Positions 1 to 12,960 of a stretch of DNA of 64,000 bases are shown here, piece after piece (position 1 is the stretch's first letter; each line of letters starts with the position of its first letter). A program made the position numbers and the translations under genes. Source of the DNA: Telopea speciosissima (lineage: Eukaryota > Streptophyta > Magnoliopsida > Proteales > Proteaceae); assembly GCF_018873765.1 (NCBI RefSeq), contig NC_057924.1, forward strand, positions 17,417,542 through 17,481,541. The letters are read 5' to 3'. The notes beneath the pieces were generated by a model that saw nothing but the letters and a program-made list of their open reading frames with translations, had not been told where the DNA came from and ran no database searches.

Positions 1-1371
1 GTAGAAGGTAAAAGGGTTTGTTATCCTGTCAACAATTTGGATTTTTAAATAAGCATTTTCTTAATGAGTTTTAGATGTGGCTGATCTAGCTGAGATCGAT
101 ATGAGGTAGGCAACTCTGCACGGTTCCTTTTAAAGCTGAGGTATGTGGTATATATTCTTCACGGTTCTTTTTAAAGAAGAGAATTATGTAGGCATCTATT
201 GATATACATCTCAAGTAGACACCTTCTTATAATGTTTTCAAACTGATATAGTACATAAATTAGAGGTTAAAGACACAAAGAAGACAACAAAAATAATAAG
301 AATTTTTGTTTTCAATAATAGATCAATTTATTTTTTTAGTTAATAAAATAGTTCAGTTTAAGTGAAATGGGCACTAGCATTAGATGCAATGCTTCCGAAA
401 GCACGCAAATGCTTATATGAGGAGGAGAGAAAAATCACATAGCCAATGATTTAAAGAAAAAACATTTCTATAATCGAAAATTGGTATATTCTCTATGTAA
501 ATCATATCAGCTATCGTCATTTGATGTGATCCATATAAGATAAAAGATAATTATATAAACTAACGTCATTATTTTTTTTTACGCCAGTCAAATTGTTTAA
601 ATATTAAATCATTTGCATTCCATTATGTTTAAAGTCTCAACCAGAGTCAAAATGACCAGTGTGATCCTTCCTTATATTTGACCATCACCCACTAACTCAT
701 CTTAAAGTGGTGTGGTGTATATCTAATCTGAATTCTCTAAACAAATATATCATCATTCGTCAAGGTGACTTCCCTTCCTCCAATATTGCTTCATTCTCGA
801 GGCAGCGAAAGTTAGTTAACAAAATGTGGGTGAAGTTTAAAGTTTATAATATATATATTTTGTAGTATAATCTAAAACATGGTTAGGTCGGGTCGATCCA
901 GGCTTAGCCTAAGGCCTCAACCTTGGCCCGCCCTCAGGGCCAAATATCTCAGCCTAGGTCCTGTCTGGACTCAGGGAGGGCTAAGTCAGGTTCGGACCGA
1001 CAGGACCAAACTTGCAACCTTAGTGAACAGTACTCTATGAATAGGGGAAAACTTTGTCCAACATATAAAGTCATTATTATTCCTCCCCTAGAGCAAATTT
1101 TGAAAGTACATTATTGTTTTTTGACCCTATTCAATATGGGTGAAATAATTTCTTTCTTCGCCAAAAAAAACACAATGGGTGAAATAAAACTGCCTCCTAA
1201 CATCTCCGTGTGCTTTTCTAAAGAAACTCTTTAGATCTACAAGGTTAAAACAACTTACCCTAATATAAAAGGTATAAATTTTTAAAAATATATATTAAGA
1301 TGCCCTTATAAAATGCTGATTTATTGGTGCTGATTTATCAATTACTTAAAACTTTTGAAATAAATATCAAA
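1..1371. other. Gene-free AT-rich stretch
   Basis: No convincing coding region is visible. Positions about 880-1022 hold a GC-richer repeat (gtcgggtcgatcc through accaaacttgcaacc) that resembles the right part of the repeat at 54653-55315, so it is probably a fragment of the same transposon family. The 103-residue open frame starting at 923 runs through this repeat and has no recognisable domain. Confidence 0.6.
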
Positions 1372-1443
1372 GTCGTTGTAGTATAGTGGTAAGTATTCCC
1401 GCCTGTCACGCGGGTGACCCGGGTTCGATCCCCGGCAACGGCG
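1372..1443 (+). tRNA. tRNA-Asp (anticodon GTC)
   Basis: A 72-nt nuclear tRNA gene that decodes GAC/GAU aspartate codons. The acceptor arms GTCGTTG (1372-1378) and CAACGGC (1436-1442) pair over seven positions with one T-G wobble, followed by discriminator G at 1443. The anticodon stem CCCGC/GCGGG encloses loop CTGTCAC with anticodon GTC at 1405-1407. The T arm carries GGTTCGATCC, which is also the internal B box, and the A box lies around TAGTATAGTGG. No intron is present and CCA is not encoded, as expected for a eukaryotic gene. It is a complete cloverleaf and looks functional. Confidence 0.97.
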
Positions 1444-1448
1444 TTTTT
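1444..1448 (+). terminator. RNA polymerase III T-run terminator
   Basis: Five consecutive T residues start directly after the tRNA discriminator base, which is the usual polymerase III termination signal. Confidence 0.85.
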
Positions 1449-3391
1449 AATTTTGGAATTTCAGATTTTACTCATCCTCCAGCCGCTGGTCCATTGCCGA
1501 GTTACGCTTTGGATTTGACTCCTCCAATGGAATTTTGGAATTTCAGATTTTATTCCTCCGTGATTGGCCCAAGTTATTTTGATTTGGCTCCTCCAAAGGG
1601 TGTGAAATGACTGCCCGCCCCATGACAGGTGGTAATTCTATCCCTCGAGATGCCAATGCGTTCTCATTGCCTGTCGGCGTGTGTGGTTTTGCGATCCGCC
1701 GTAGAGAAAGCTCTCTCATATTATATCACAGATAAGGTGCTGATTGATCTGATTTCGATGTGATCGGTTTGGCTCAAACCGTTTAACTAAACGATCTCAA
1801 TTTTGAAATCATAACCAAACCATTTAGTAAATGCTTTCAAGGTTTGGTTCAATTCAAACCGTCTAACTAAACGGTCTTAATTTTGAAATCATAACCAAAC
1901 CATTTATTAGATGGTTTCACGGTTCAATTTGATTTCGGTAAACGATTTTGGTTTGATTTTGACACCCTTAATCACAAATACATACAAATGCTTCTTTTTT
2001 TTTAATGGTAAAACACACACGCATGCTTCATGTTAAGGTGTATGCAAATGCTAAGGGTATGTGGATGGAGCAAAATCCTCAACAATTCCCTAAAAATACA
2101 TGTGGTGCAGTTTGGAATGGAGTAGTCAGACATCTGACAGGCGTGACATCCAATGGTAACGAATTAAAAAAAAAATAAACTAGAACAGTGCAAATCGGAT
2201 TGTTGGATGTCATAACTACCGGGTGTCGTATTGGGGAATTCGAAAGGATTTAAATCCATGTGCATCTCACATCCAGTGGACATGATGGTGATACGGTTAT
2301 TTACCAAAAAAAAAAAAAAGGATGGTGCTACGGTTAATTCTTTCCCACACACTTTGCGAGAGGATAAAAGCTAGGGAGAGCATTGTTTCTTAACCTAGCT
2401 AGTAACAATCATGATTCATGTGCCTTTCTCAATTTTACCCAAAGGGTTGGGTGGAGGGGGGAACTGATTTCTTCCACTTGTAGTGTGTTCACTAAAGCAT
2501 GAAACGCTAACTTTCACTGAAAGGAATGCTGATTTTGCTTTTAAAGCTCAATCATAAAAACTTCCACAAAACACAAAATTGAATGTAGAAGATATTTCCC
2601 TTTTCTACTCATTAATGTTGTGCTTAATTTTCTTCCTTTTTTCCACTTTTTTTCAAGGGAAATTTGTTATTTGTCTACATCAATTCTAATTTTTCATACA
2701 CCAAATGTGGATCAAAACATAGGAGCTAGCAAGGTTGGACATAGATATATAAAAGGTGGATAAGATTACAGACCATTCCACCTCTGATGATCCCCAAAAC
2801 AGATAATGATAGACACAAGGAACAAAAGTTCCATGGCCAAGGTTGCCATCAATCACTCCTTCCATTTGGGTCTCAAGAATTTGATTTCTCTATTAGCTAT
2901 AGGGGAAAAAGCAGAGAAAATGTAGTCCATTGCTTAGACTTCTAATTTGCTTTAGTGGTAAAGATACAAAAAAAATTGCACTAAATGTTGACTAGTCCGA
3001 CGTCCCTCTTCTCTTGATTTTCTTGTTGCCATGTGAGAGTTTTTGGGTGCATGATTAATTCACAAAGCAACTTCTTTAAATTAATTAACACTTGCTTTCT
3101 TGTGGAAGGTAGTTTTCAATAATAAGTTTTCAAAGCCTTAAAAGCATTAGGTGAATTTAAGGGTCCCACTTCATCAACTCACTGATAGACAGATACCATC
3201 ATAGATGGACAAACGATTTCCCATCAGCATTATTTCTCATCCGGTCTGTCAAATTTGTAATTAGGCAACGTCACACATGCAAATTAGCTAAATCAAGTCT
3301 GCTACATTCTCCTTAGTCATATTGAATTTGTAATGGGACAAACAAACCCAATTGAGCCGACCCGTTTGGAATTCAATCTATTCCTATGAAG
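1449..3391. other. Gene-free stretch with degenerate repeats
   Basis: No supported gene. At about 1733-1972 there is a repeat rich in 'accaaaccattta' and 'ggtttggtt' motifs that ends in ttttgacaccctta, the right-hand terminus of the hAT-like MITE family seen elsewhere in the window; a left terminus is not recognisable. The remaining sequence is AT-rich and featureless to reading. Confidence 0.5.
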
Positions 3392-3669
3392 CATGGTTTT
3401 AGTACATGCACGGTATCGGATTGGGAATCAGTTACCTTCGAAACCGATACAGTATCGGCATGGATAGAGTGTATCGGAGAAGTTTACCCGTAGTTTTCTA
3501 TTAAAAACAGGATTTTTTGTATTACTATTTTACCCCTCATCCATATCATTTCATTGATACGATATTGGCCATGTATTGTCGTAATGCTATTAATCACCTT
3601 CAAAATCTTGCAACATTGGCCGTATCGAGCAATCTGATACAGATACCAATACCAATACCTCAAACCATG
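3392..3669. repeat. MITE of a CATGGTTT terminal-repeat family
   Basis: A 278-bp element begins catggttttag and ends ctcaaaccatg, so the ends are inverted copies. It is flanked by CTATGAAG (3384-3391) and CATTGAAG (3670-3677), a possible degenerate 8-bp target duplication. The interior is full of 'gatacggtatcgg'-type motifs and a T-rich core 'attttacccctc'. Related remnants occur near 5611-5840, 11935-12150, 13770-13900, 17335-17585 and 46720-46960. It has no coding capacity. Superfamily is uncertain; 8-bp duplications would suggest hAT. Confidence 0.55.
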
Positions 3670-5897
3670 CATTGAAGTCACTATACTTATTTAAATGAAA
3701 AAGAATGCTAATTGATCGTGTAGTTAGCATGGCTACTGCGCCTAGAGACAAATCAATACCACTGTGCATGAAAAGATTGATCAGCATATTTTCATTGGCT
3801 ACCATGTTGGTGCAGGGACTGTACAACCAGTTAACGTTCTCTTACCGTATTTTGTGTTTTAAGGGTTAATCTTGATGTGACAATGCATAGTGACAATAAA
3901 ATGGTCACCATCCTATATGGCACAAATGAGACAAAACATAATAAATTTTCTTTTTGGGGTACAAAAACATAATAATTGAGATTAACTATTTCAACCATCC
4001 GAAAGACTCCACATTATATAGAAGTTAGACCGAAAGGTAAAGCAATCTTGGTCATGGTTTTAAGAATAAGTAATCAGATTGTTAAATCAGTCTTGATCGA
4101 TCCTGACTTTCATAAATCTGATATGATCGATTCACACTCTAAAACCTTAGAAATTTTTTAGTTTTTGGATTTGAAGAACGAGTCTAGGGTTTTTGAACAC
4201 TGATTCAAATTGATTCTAATCCAATCTAAATCAAAATCGTCAATGTTCAATTCTTTCCCTGATTCCGGGTTTTAAACTTAATAGATTCTTGGTGTTACGC
4301 TCGGTGTAACCAACCATAATTACACCAAGTAAAACTCAGGGAAAATTACATGATTAGCTACTTTTGGATTTTTATTTATAAAATTGTCCACCCTATGTTT
4401 GAGTTAACAAAAATAGACAGAAACAAGTTAAGATTTATAAAACTAGACAAAATAGTGTCTTTCCCTCCCACTCTTGCCTTTTTAGACATTTTTACCCCTG
4501 TCATTGCCTTCTTGCCCAGGCATCCTCCGTTCGCTGCAACCCTATTGTCCCAGTCACTTCCGTTCCTGCTATCCCAAATAATAGAAAAAACAAAAAAAAA
4601 GATTTTTTCAGAGGGGAATTACCAAAGAAGGAAGGGGAGTCACTGTTTTATCTAGTTTTGTAAAATTAAATTTGTTTTTATCTATTTTTGTTAAGTCAAA
4701 CATAGAGTGGACAATTTTATAAATAAAAAACCAAAAGTAATTAATCATAGTAATTTTTCCTACTTAAATCTAATTCTATAAAAATGAATTGTTTTGAGTT
4801 GCCAATTTTGATCAAGTCATTTGTGGGTTTGTTGATGAAGTTGAGTGGATCGAAAGAATAATAACACAAAGAGGGAACATTTGACTGGTGTGTTACCTTT
4901 TCATCTTAATTGGAAGAAAATCTGATTACGATGGTGTTTAAACAAAGAAAAGAGATTAACATTCCAGGTTGGGGAGATCTTTCTCCCACTGCCACACTCA
5001 ATTTTTTACCAAAAAAAAAAACACCCAATTTTCTGTGATGGTGGCATGGGCCAGGGATTGACGATTTATGACTAAAAAGAACCAAAAATGGATTGGCGTC
5101 ACCAGTGTCACTACTGCTCTGTCGGCCCTATTTCTGTCTGCTCGGCCTTTTCTTTTCTTTTTTTCCATCTTCTAAATCATCACACTTCACCAGTAAGCTG
5201 GGTGGTGTGCTGGATTTGATATGGTTTGGGCCCCACAAATCCTGATGGGCTAGTCTAATCAGACTTTATAGGGCGGTTGATATGGGGGCCCACCATATTT
5301 TCAGTACCAATTTTTTCAACAATGGCTTTTCACTTTCTCACACTCTCAGCAAGAATCTAAATGGGTAGATCATAGATGATAGATCCTTGGCATCCATATG
5401 ACCCAGTAGGGTGGGCTCATGGGCTTAGGCTCGGCTGGCCAAAGTTGCAGCCCTAGGGTTCCTTGTTTCAATTTGATGATTAAAAAGTCTAAAACCTGAG
5501 GTGGAGATGTTATTGTCAATCCACTTATCATCTCAATCAACTTCATCTTTATGATTAGTATTTATCTTTCTTTCTTTTTGTATTATATAACAAAGGTATC
5601 ACTATTGAGGGCATGGTTTGAGCGTTTGAGGAATCGGTTTTGGATCGATCCATTCCTATTAAGTATTGATGGAGATCGATATTGATTCTTGATCGATCTC
5701 ATATCCATGGATGAGTATGGATAAGGGTAAAAATGTAAAAAAAAATTCTAATTTTTTTTTCAATGAAAGAGGGTTAAGCTTGATTGATCTAGATCGATAT
5801 CAAATCGCTAACGACAGATATTACTAAAACCTTAATTGAGGGAGGTCAGAGGTGATCATCATATATTCTAAATTTGGATGGACCAAATACATGTACC
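3670..5897. other. Gene-free stretch with nested small repeats
   Basis: No supported gene. It holds the inverted-repeat element at 4339-4760, a degenerate CATGGTTT-family remnant near 5611-5840, and at about 3700-3845 a sequence (gaatgctaattg through gttctcttacc) resembling the MITE-like half of the tandem array at 31047-33053. Confidence 0.5.
4339..4760. repeat. Short Mutator-like inverted-repeat element
   Basis: The left end gggaaaattacatgatta continues for about 110 bp and is matched in inverted orientation by the right end (taatcatagtaatttttcc). The shared arm includes 'aaaattgtccac' and 'ttaacaaaaatag'. Long arms and GGGAAAA-type termini resemble the larger element at 13904-15872. No clean 9-bp target duplication was found, so Mutator assignment is tentative. 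The 101-residue frame at 4350-4655 lies inside it and is not a gene. Confidence 0.55.
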
Positions 5898-6270
5898 TAG
5901 GGGTGTCACAACCTAACTCAAACGGAAGAAGCCAAATCAAATAGAATTGAAACCGAATGAGCTTATTAGATCATGTTTCAGAGAGTTTTGATTCTGGACC
6001 ACACCAATACCAATAGGACACCAAACCAAACTTAAAAAATCGGACCAAACCGATATAACCCCGATAAGAAACCAATATCAGTTCGAAATTCATACAAAAA
6101 AAAAAAAACAACAAATTTTCACACTTTTGAATATAATTACTTGGTAAATCGAAACCAAACCGACAATAAGCAGATATGAAACCAAAACCAGTGCACTCAT
6201 ATTGGATCATATTTTGAACTCAGTCATTTACACATCAAAATTGATCCAAATCGATCGATTGACACCCCTA
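5898..6270. repeat. hAT-like MITE (TAGGGGTGTCA termini)
   Basis: A 373-bp element starting taggggtgtcac and ending gattgacacccct plus a, which are inverted copies of each other. Flanks CATGTACC (5890-5897) and CTTGTAGC (6271-6278) agree at six of eight positions, consistent with an aged 8-bp duplication typical of hAT transposons. No transposase is encoded. Confidence 0.6.
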
Positions 6271-9200
6271 CTTGTAGCCCACCTCCAGTTTGACCTAAGC
6301 TGTTCAATATATATATATATATATATATTTTTGTGTGTTTTGGTAAAAGCCGTTCAATTCCTAACCCCATTGTCGGTAGAGAGACCATATGCCATAATGA
6401 TTAGATTATACCTCTCGATGCTGTTTATTACATTGGAAGATTGCTTAAATTAATAATAGGTCTGGGCCAGACTCAACCATAAACCAACTGAGATGGACCG
6501 GTTTTTCTATATGAGCCTGGCCCGAGGTGGAGGTCCCTTCACTCCCTTGGTTGGGATTAGTCCAAAAATATAGAAGACTCTGGTGGGTCTATATTCTCTT
6601 CTAGATTAGAATCTTTCTTTTTCTTTTTGAAGGAGTCAGAGAAAGAGAAAGAGAAAAGCAATTATAAGGCCTTATGGGTTTCGGAATTAGGGATTATTAT
6701 TCACAAATAATATTCTGTCTAGTGTCTAGGAAATCGTGGAAGTGAGTGACTTGTATCATTAACTTCTCTTAATCTCCCTGATTAAAAAATATTTAGAAAC
6801 TTTGAGTTGCTCCACGGCCCTTAACTTTTTATTTTAAGCTCTTAAATACCATTGTTAAATCAAAAGACAATAAACTCACGTGTATATAAATGCTTGACTA
6901 TAGAGGCTTCTTCTTCCTTTCTTTTTCTAAAGTCTACTTTTGAAAGATAATAAAGTAGTAAACAAGGTGAGAAGTGGGCACTTTATTCATGTTTAAGAAT
7001 TAGGGATTGTTAGCAAATCCAAAATCAAAATTATTGAATGCTGAGGAGTGGGGAACAAGGTTTTAAAGAGTGGACCGGTGTTTTCAGATTGGGTTCGCTG
7101 ATTTCAATTTTTAAAATCGATCGGAATCGTTTGAAATCGGATGAAATCTAACCTAACTGTAGTTTATGAAAAGGGATCAGCCGAGCCGGCTCAATCAGAA
7201 TCGAGATCTGCCGATCTAATCTCAATTTTTTAATCCTAGGAGGGAAACAGAGGAGAATGGATAGGCCTTTTTTAATTTACCAAAAAAATCAAATCTGAAA
7301 AAAAAAAACACGAAAAACAATAATGCATTATGGTGAAATATTTCGTACATGTAGGAGATGTAAATGGATTGAATTCAAATTGAATGTAATACTATTTGTA
7401 TCTACATTCGATTAGTTTTCGAACGGATTTAGATAGTTTTTAGAAACCAGTTTTTTGAATACAGATTCCACTAAATGGATGTGAACACGAATCGAATACA
7501 AAATTTTTACTATCTATTTACTTTCCTAGCGGAGACTGGTGAGTAGAGACCTGAGTTTGGAGAGAGCTCATTGTCTGCGTTCAGTGATTGGGAGGGAAAA
7601 GACAAAAATTCGATTAGAAAAGACTAGAAGATGAAGGGATGAATCTACAAATTAATAACAGGGAAAAAGAACGCTAATCCGTCACATGGTTCCCGCATCT
7701 AGAAATAGGACCATGCAAAATTACTTCTCAACCCCTATTGAAATAAAAAAATCCCTTTCACTTAAATGCTCATGGTTGTGCTCTTATTGGCCCCTGTTCT
7801 GGTGCAGGCGCTACACGACCAATTAGCATTATCTTGCCCTTAATTATTTTTTTATAATAAAATCTAGGGAAAATGATCTGTACTTGGTGTTGTTTCCTAC
7901 GCCCTCTCATAGGACACCGTGAAATGAGGCCCTTGCCCCCTGAGTAGATGACCAGGTATGCTTCCCCATTTGTCCAGACGCCTAAGTAGAGACCATGCGA
8001 CCAAGTAGAGATCTCTTGCCCTAAAATCTAAATAGATCAAAAAAATATCCACCATGAAATTGAAATATCTGTATCCACATCTGATTAACTTTAAAATAGA
8101 ATCAAATAGTTTTCAAATACGAATACAAATCAAATACATATTTCCGATTATCCATTTACATCCTTACCCACATGGTTTACGCAAACCAATCACATTGGTT
8201 ATAGAAGGGATGATGTTCTACACATGGTTTATAGTGTTCGATAATCTCCAGGGTATAGAGGTGTAGCTGAAAAGGGTATTCTAGCAGTGAAGCTACTCAT
8301 GTTGACACCTCCACATTTTCCCTGGTGGAGCCAAGGTTCAAAATCCAGGTATCGGACTCGGGATCGGTCATGGCCAAAACCTTTCTGGATCCAGATCGAA
8401 TCGGTCCAAATCGGTCAAAAAACCCCCTAAAATTGTTTTTTTTATGGATCGGGTCATGTATCGATCAGAATTGGTGGGTGTTGTGATCTCGGGATCAAAT
8501 CGGTCGATATTTTTTGGATCGGATAGATCAAAATCAGTTGGTATCAGTTAGTATCGATCGGTATCGGTCAAGATAATATAAAAAACTAAAAAAAAAACTT
8601 AAAAACTTTGAAAAAATAAAAAAATATTCAGTTAGATCGATCAAGGATTGGATCGGATTGACCGATTCAATCGAGTTGAGTAATCCAATCAACGATCCAA
8701 TCAAACCTTAATGTATCAGTCAAATCTCGGGATCGGTCTCAACCAATACTCATCCGATCCGTCCAATATTGACCGATCCGATCCGATAACTCAATCCATG
8801 GGTGGAGCCGTGGAGGTGTTGGTGAAGGTGTCTTTTTTTTTTTTTTTTGGTAGAAGCAGGTGAAGCTGTCAAGTGCTGAAATTAAGAGGGCCGAAACACG
8901 GAACACTACAATGTGGAATCCAGTTCCTCGAGACCACATATAATGAATGACATTGGAAAAAGGTTAACTAATTAAAGAGTAAAAGTGGTGAAAAAGAAAG
9001 GAGAGGATATTGGCCATTTTTTTTTTTTTTTGGGGGGGGGGGGGGTAATGGGTTACGTAGGAATCACGGTGCCTACAGTTTGTGTAATCGCCTTGGAGCT
9101 TTGATTCACCCATTTATTATCCACAAATTTCGAAGAGAAAGATTTTGACTGGTTTGATTTTGAGGAACACCGGAAGGGAGGGGAGGGAAAGTGGAGAATA

Positions 9201-9350
9201 TTTCATTTTCAAGTTCATCTAGTGAGTCCAAAAATAACTCACAAAATACGGATTTGCATCCTTTCAAGTGTAAGTGCATCGGACAATGGATATTGTATTT
9301 GGGAGGATAAAAATTCCGAAATACAAGTCTAAGGCCCAGATAAACCAACA
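6271..9350. other. Gene-free stretch, microsatellite and degraded repeats
   Basis: No supported gene. A TA dinucleotide run lies at about 6307-6328. At 7350-7530 and around 8148-8165 are sequences with 'gatgtaaatgg' and 'ccatttacatcc' ends, degenerate relatives of the hAT-like element at 42227-42645. At 7668-7845 is a copy related to the MITE-like half of the 31-33 kb array (gctaatccgtcac through aattagcattatc). From 8340 to 8780 is a GATCGG-rich repeat. At 9018-9045 are T and G homopolymer runs. Confidence 0.5.
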
Positions 9351-10260
9351 ACCCTTAACCCCTCACGCTGGATCCATGAATAAGGAACTTTACACAAGGC
9401 CTGCACGTAGGATGACTCCTCATTATGCCAACTACTAGTATGGACAAATTATGTTAACTGCTCCTGCTCAGATCTCCCATTAGCCTAAACAAGTACATGA
9501 TTTAGAGGATAAAATGGACATTCCGAGAGAACCATATAAATAGAGCTATAGTACAGAAGAGAAGGTAAGTTCACTTTGACCTGACTTAGTCTAGCTAGTT
9601 TGCCCTTGAGCTTTGCTACTAGTTTTCCGTCTCTGGCTCCGATAACTGTTGGCTTCGATAACTGTTGTTTCTCTAAGATTTGATATAGGCATCAGAGAGT
9701 CCCCCCCCCCCCCCGGGAGTCCATTCTGCATTCTGGGCCACTCATCCACTCTGTCTCCTGGTTCTCTCGTGTGTAGGTTCGAACTGGACCTCGGTGGATC
9801 TCACCAGCAACAGAAAACAAAACAGAGAAAGATGACATAGAGATTTACGTGGTTCACACATCATTGTGATGTGCTACGTCCACGGGCGAAGCTAAAGATG
9901 AATCACCATGTAATTGGAAGAAGATTACAGTAGATATCTCTCAAGAACATCCAAAAGCGACAGCAAAAGCTTTCACCTTGAAACCTTAGCTCAAAAATCT
10001 CCAAATCTCACTTGTTTCACTTGCTTACACAAGACATGAAAAACAGGTTAATGCTCCTCCAAGCAGGTTGATCCATCAAGTCGGGTCAAACTGTACTGCG
10101 GGGTCCTATTGGCTCAAGCCCTCCTCTACCATCACAGATCTCAAAAAAAAATTGCATTCGAATCACCACAAAAAATGTCAAAGCAAAAAAATCTTCGAAA
10201 AGGGGACAAGAAATCAAGACCCACATAACAAATATTGATATTGATACCGGTGTAGATAGA
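9351..10260 (+). repeat. Degenerate LTR-retrotransposon remnants
   Basis: The stretch has LTR-like signals but no coding domain. 'catataaatag' at about 9533-9543 looks like a TATA box, and 'ggcatcagagagtccccc' near 9688 matches the 'ggcatcggagagtcctagg' motif in the U5-like part of the LTR at 12961-13670. From about 9810, 'agagatttacgtggttc' and 'ctacgtccacgggcg' resemble motifs common in plant retrotransposon LTRs. Boundaries and target duplications are not identifiable. Confidence 0.35.
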
Positions 10261-10314
10261 TCGGCCATATTGAGCTGTATCTATCCAATTTCAGATAAAA
10301 CTGTCACTTATCAT

Positions 10315-10925
10315 TAGGGGTGTCAATCGGTCGGTTCGGTCTGATTTTTTCAGTTTCGGTGTGGTTTTTAGGGAAACCGAAACCGAATCAATAAGGACTT
10401 TTCAGTTTCAGCTTCGGTGTGATTTGGTTTCATGTCGATTTCGGTTTATGATAACGGGTTGACAGCGGTTTGGATTCGGTTTGGTACCGAGTTTTTTAAA
10501 ACAAGTTGGGTTCGGTTTGTGCTTATTTTCTTCTATTTCTCTTTTCAACTACATAAAATATTTCATTAGCCTCATACTTAAAAAGAAGATCAATGGAAGA
10601 AGCATTGTTACAAATCAATTTCCCTATTTTCATAACCTGATACTCATTGATTTGTAACAATTTCCCTTACAACCATAAATTTGCTCACTAATATTGAAAT
10701 CAATTCAATTATTCATAACCTTATACTCATTATTTTTTTATCGGTTTCATTCGATTCAGTTTTCGGTTTGTTATCGATTGGTCCGATTTCAACTGGTCCC
10801 GCCATACCCCAGTCCAAAACCAATCCAATAAAGATCGATTCGATTCAATCTCGGGTTTTTTCAGTCGATTTCGAACGATCTTATCAGCTCAGTATCGATA
10901 CTGGGGAAGATACTCTGATATGATA
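10315..10925. repeat. hAT-like repeat with one recognisable end
   Basis: The left end taggggtgtcaatcggtcgg at 10315 belongs to the same terminal family as 5898-6270 and 17656-18099. The body is rich in 'ttcggttt' and 'ccgaaaccgaa' motifs. A matching ttgacacccct right end was not found, so the right limit is approximate and the copy is probably truncated. Confidence 0.4.
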
Positions 10926-12960
10926 TAGAGAGATTTAATTCCATGTTCTAGAAAGTCAAGTGTACAATAAACCCAGAGTGCATCATATTCTTATGTTAAT
11001 GGGTATTCCTTTCGTACATGAGAAAAAAGAGATCAATGCCATCCTATTATTATTCTTTTTACATACAAAAGTTGTTTCATGAGAAAAGGAGTGAAGAAAA
11101 CTAGTGTCCCCAATTTCCCAATTTTAAGAATCTAGTTCCTCTGCTAACCTATTGATTGAAACTTTGGAGGGTTAGTGTAGAATGGAAAATTAAAGTGGTC
11201 ATTTTTGCCTCCCTATGAAGATCCAAGTAGAATTGCAGAAAAACCTCAAAACGAATCAACCCACCATGTGATTTTTATTCTCTGTACCACATTCAACTAG
11301 AGAGAGAGAGAGAGAGAGAGAAATATCAAAGATTCTAAGTCAGTTACAAAGTGAACACAACCGATTAGTCATTTCGTAAGGGGATTTGGATCCTTTGTGA
11401 CCTGGGGTCGTGCAGGTTGTCACCTCAGCACATATGCTCATTCAATGGTTGGACGTCGAGCTCCTAAAAAATGTGGTTCAAAATTCAAATTTAAAAGTGA
11501 AGATTTGAAACCAATTCTTTATTTTCTTTCATAATTTTTTTTTTTTGGTTGTACTTGTACCAACAAGTAGAATAAAGAATTGGAAGGCTCTCTTAATTTC
11601 ATTCTCTATACCCATCCATGTAGTTTTTTCCTTTTTATTGAAAGATGGAAAGACGAAGCAGCAGCATACAACCCGGTTGGACCGGAACCCCATACATAAT
11701 CCCATCATTTCAAGAATGTAATCCGGGATCAAATTGGCAAATGTTGATTACAATCCGAATTGGACAGAATCGGCTGAGAATGGATCGGAAATTAAATAAA
11801 ATCAATGGGAATAATTCGGATCGATCAAGGTCAATTCCAATCCAAATCAGCCCATTCACTAATCCAATTTCTTACTCTTGAAATCGCTATGTCAGCCTGC
11901 ACATATGTTCAAGTGCCAACACCAGTCCCTTTCATGGTTTTAGTGCATAGTATTGGATCGAGTATCAGTCACCTTCAAAATCGATATGATACTGATACGG
12001 TATTAGCACAGATTGGTTGTATCGGACAAATTTACTCCTGATTTTCCTTAAAAATGAGATTGTTTGAGTACTTTAGCCCTTGTCAGTTTTGTTTCATTTA
12101 GTATCGGCAAAGTATAAGGTATTGGTCACCTTCAAAACTGTGTGGTATTGGGTAACAGGCGAGACAGGTGTTAGTACCTAATTGTATGTGTAGCCTGTTG
12201 AGGGTTGATGTCTTACATTCTGGAGTGTAGGTTTTGGGTTGCCTTTAGGGCCGTTAAGACTCTATATGGCAACATTCAAAAAAACCGATTCTGGTGTTTT
12301 TGTGTTTTTTTTAAAACAAAAATAGAACAAAACCTGTACGTGTCGCCAGTCCTATTTTTGGTTTTTTGTATTGGACCATTAAAAAAATAGTTCTTGCACA
12401 GTTTTGAGAAACATAAAAAAGTTGTACAAAAAAATAGAAACAAAAAACCAGAACAAAAACGCATATGGAATGACAACTACCAGTGCCGCCACCACCACCT
12501 CCACCTCCACTTCCACTACCGATGTCATCGTCACCACCACCAGCACCACCTCTTATGTAAATTCAACCATCACCACCACCTCCACCTCCACTACCGTCAC
12601 CACCCCCCCTCCCCCTTATGTGCACAGTATTGGATCGGGGATTTGTCCCCCTAGAAACCGAAATGGATCAGCACAAATTGGTCCAAATCAGATGGTTTTG
12701 CCCTTGATTTTCTTAAATTTTTTTTGACAATTTTACCCTTGGTCCTTATCATTCCTCTAATATAGGACCAGCAAGGTAGTAGAATTGGTATGTGCTGATA
12801 CCGATCCAGATAGGCTGATACGATCGATGACTGATACATCAAACTAGAGGAGAGCTAACAGAATTGACAAGATCAAGTGCCGCCAATTTTGATTTGAGTC
12901 AGACAATTCATCCGATCCATTCGAAAGTTCAACTCCAATTACATAGCTCAGTAAATTGCC
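10926..12960. other. Gene-free stretch with simple repeats
   Basis: No supported gene. An AG dinucleotide run sits at about 11299-11322. At 11935-12150 is a degraded CATGGTTT-family MITE. A trinucleotide-rich block (listed separately) follows at 12481-12606. Open frames at 12394 and 12404 are low-complexity translations of that block. Confidence 0.55.
12481..12606. repeat. Imperfect CAC/TCC trinucleotide tract
   Basis: About 125 bp of imperfect cac, acc and tcc triplets. Two overlapping frames give His-rich or Thr/Ser-rich peptides, which is what such a tract produces in any frame; there is no supporting domain or splice context. Confidence 0.75.

Noticed and set aside
1386-1610. Open frame starting inside the tRNA region
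   Set aside because: It overlaps the tRNA-Asp gene and continues into AT-rich spacer without any domain.
9649-9840. Open frame beside a long C-run
   Set aside because: Sequence matches the U5-like motif of nearby LTRs, so it is treated as a degraded LTR.
12394-12727. Overlapping His-rich and Thr/Ser-rich open frames
   Set aside because: They are translations of an imperfect CAC/TCC trinucleotide tract; low-complexity DNA keeps frames open without selection, and no domain or splice context supports a gene.
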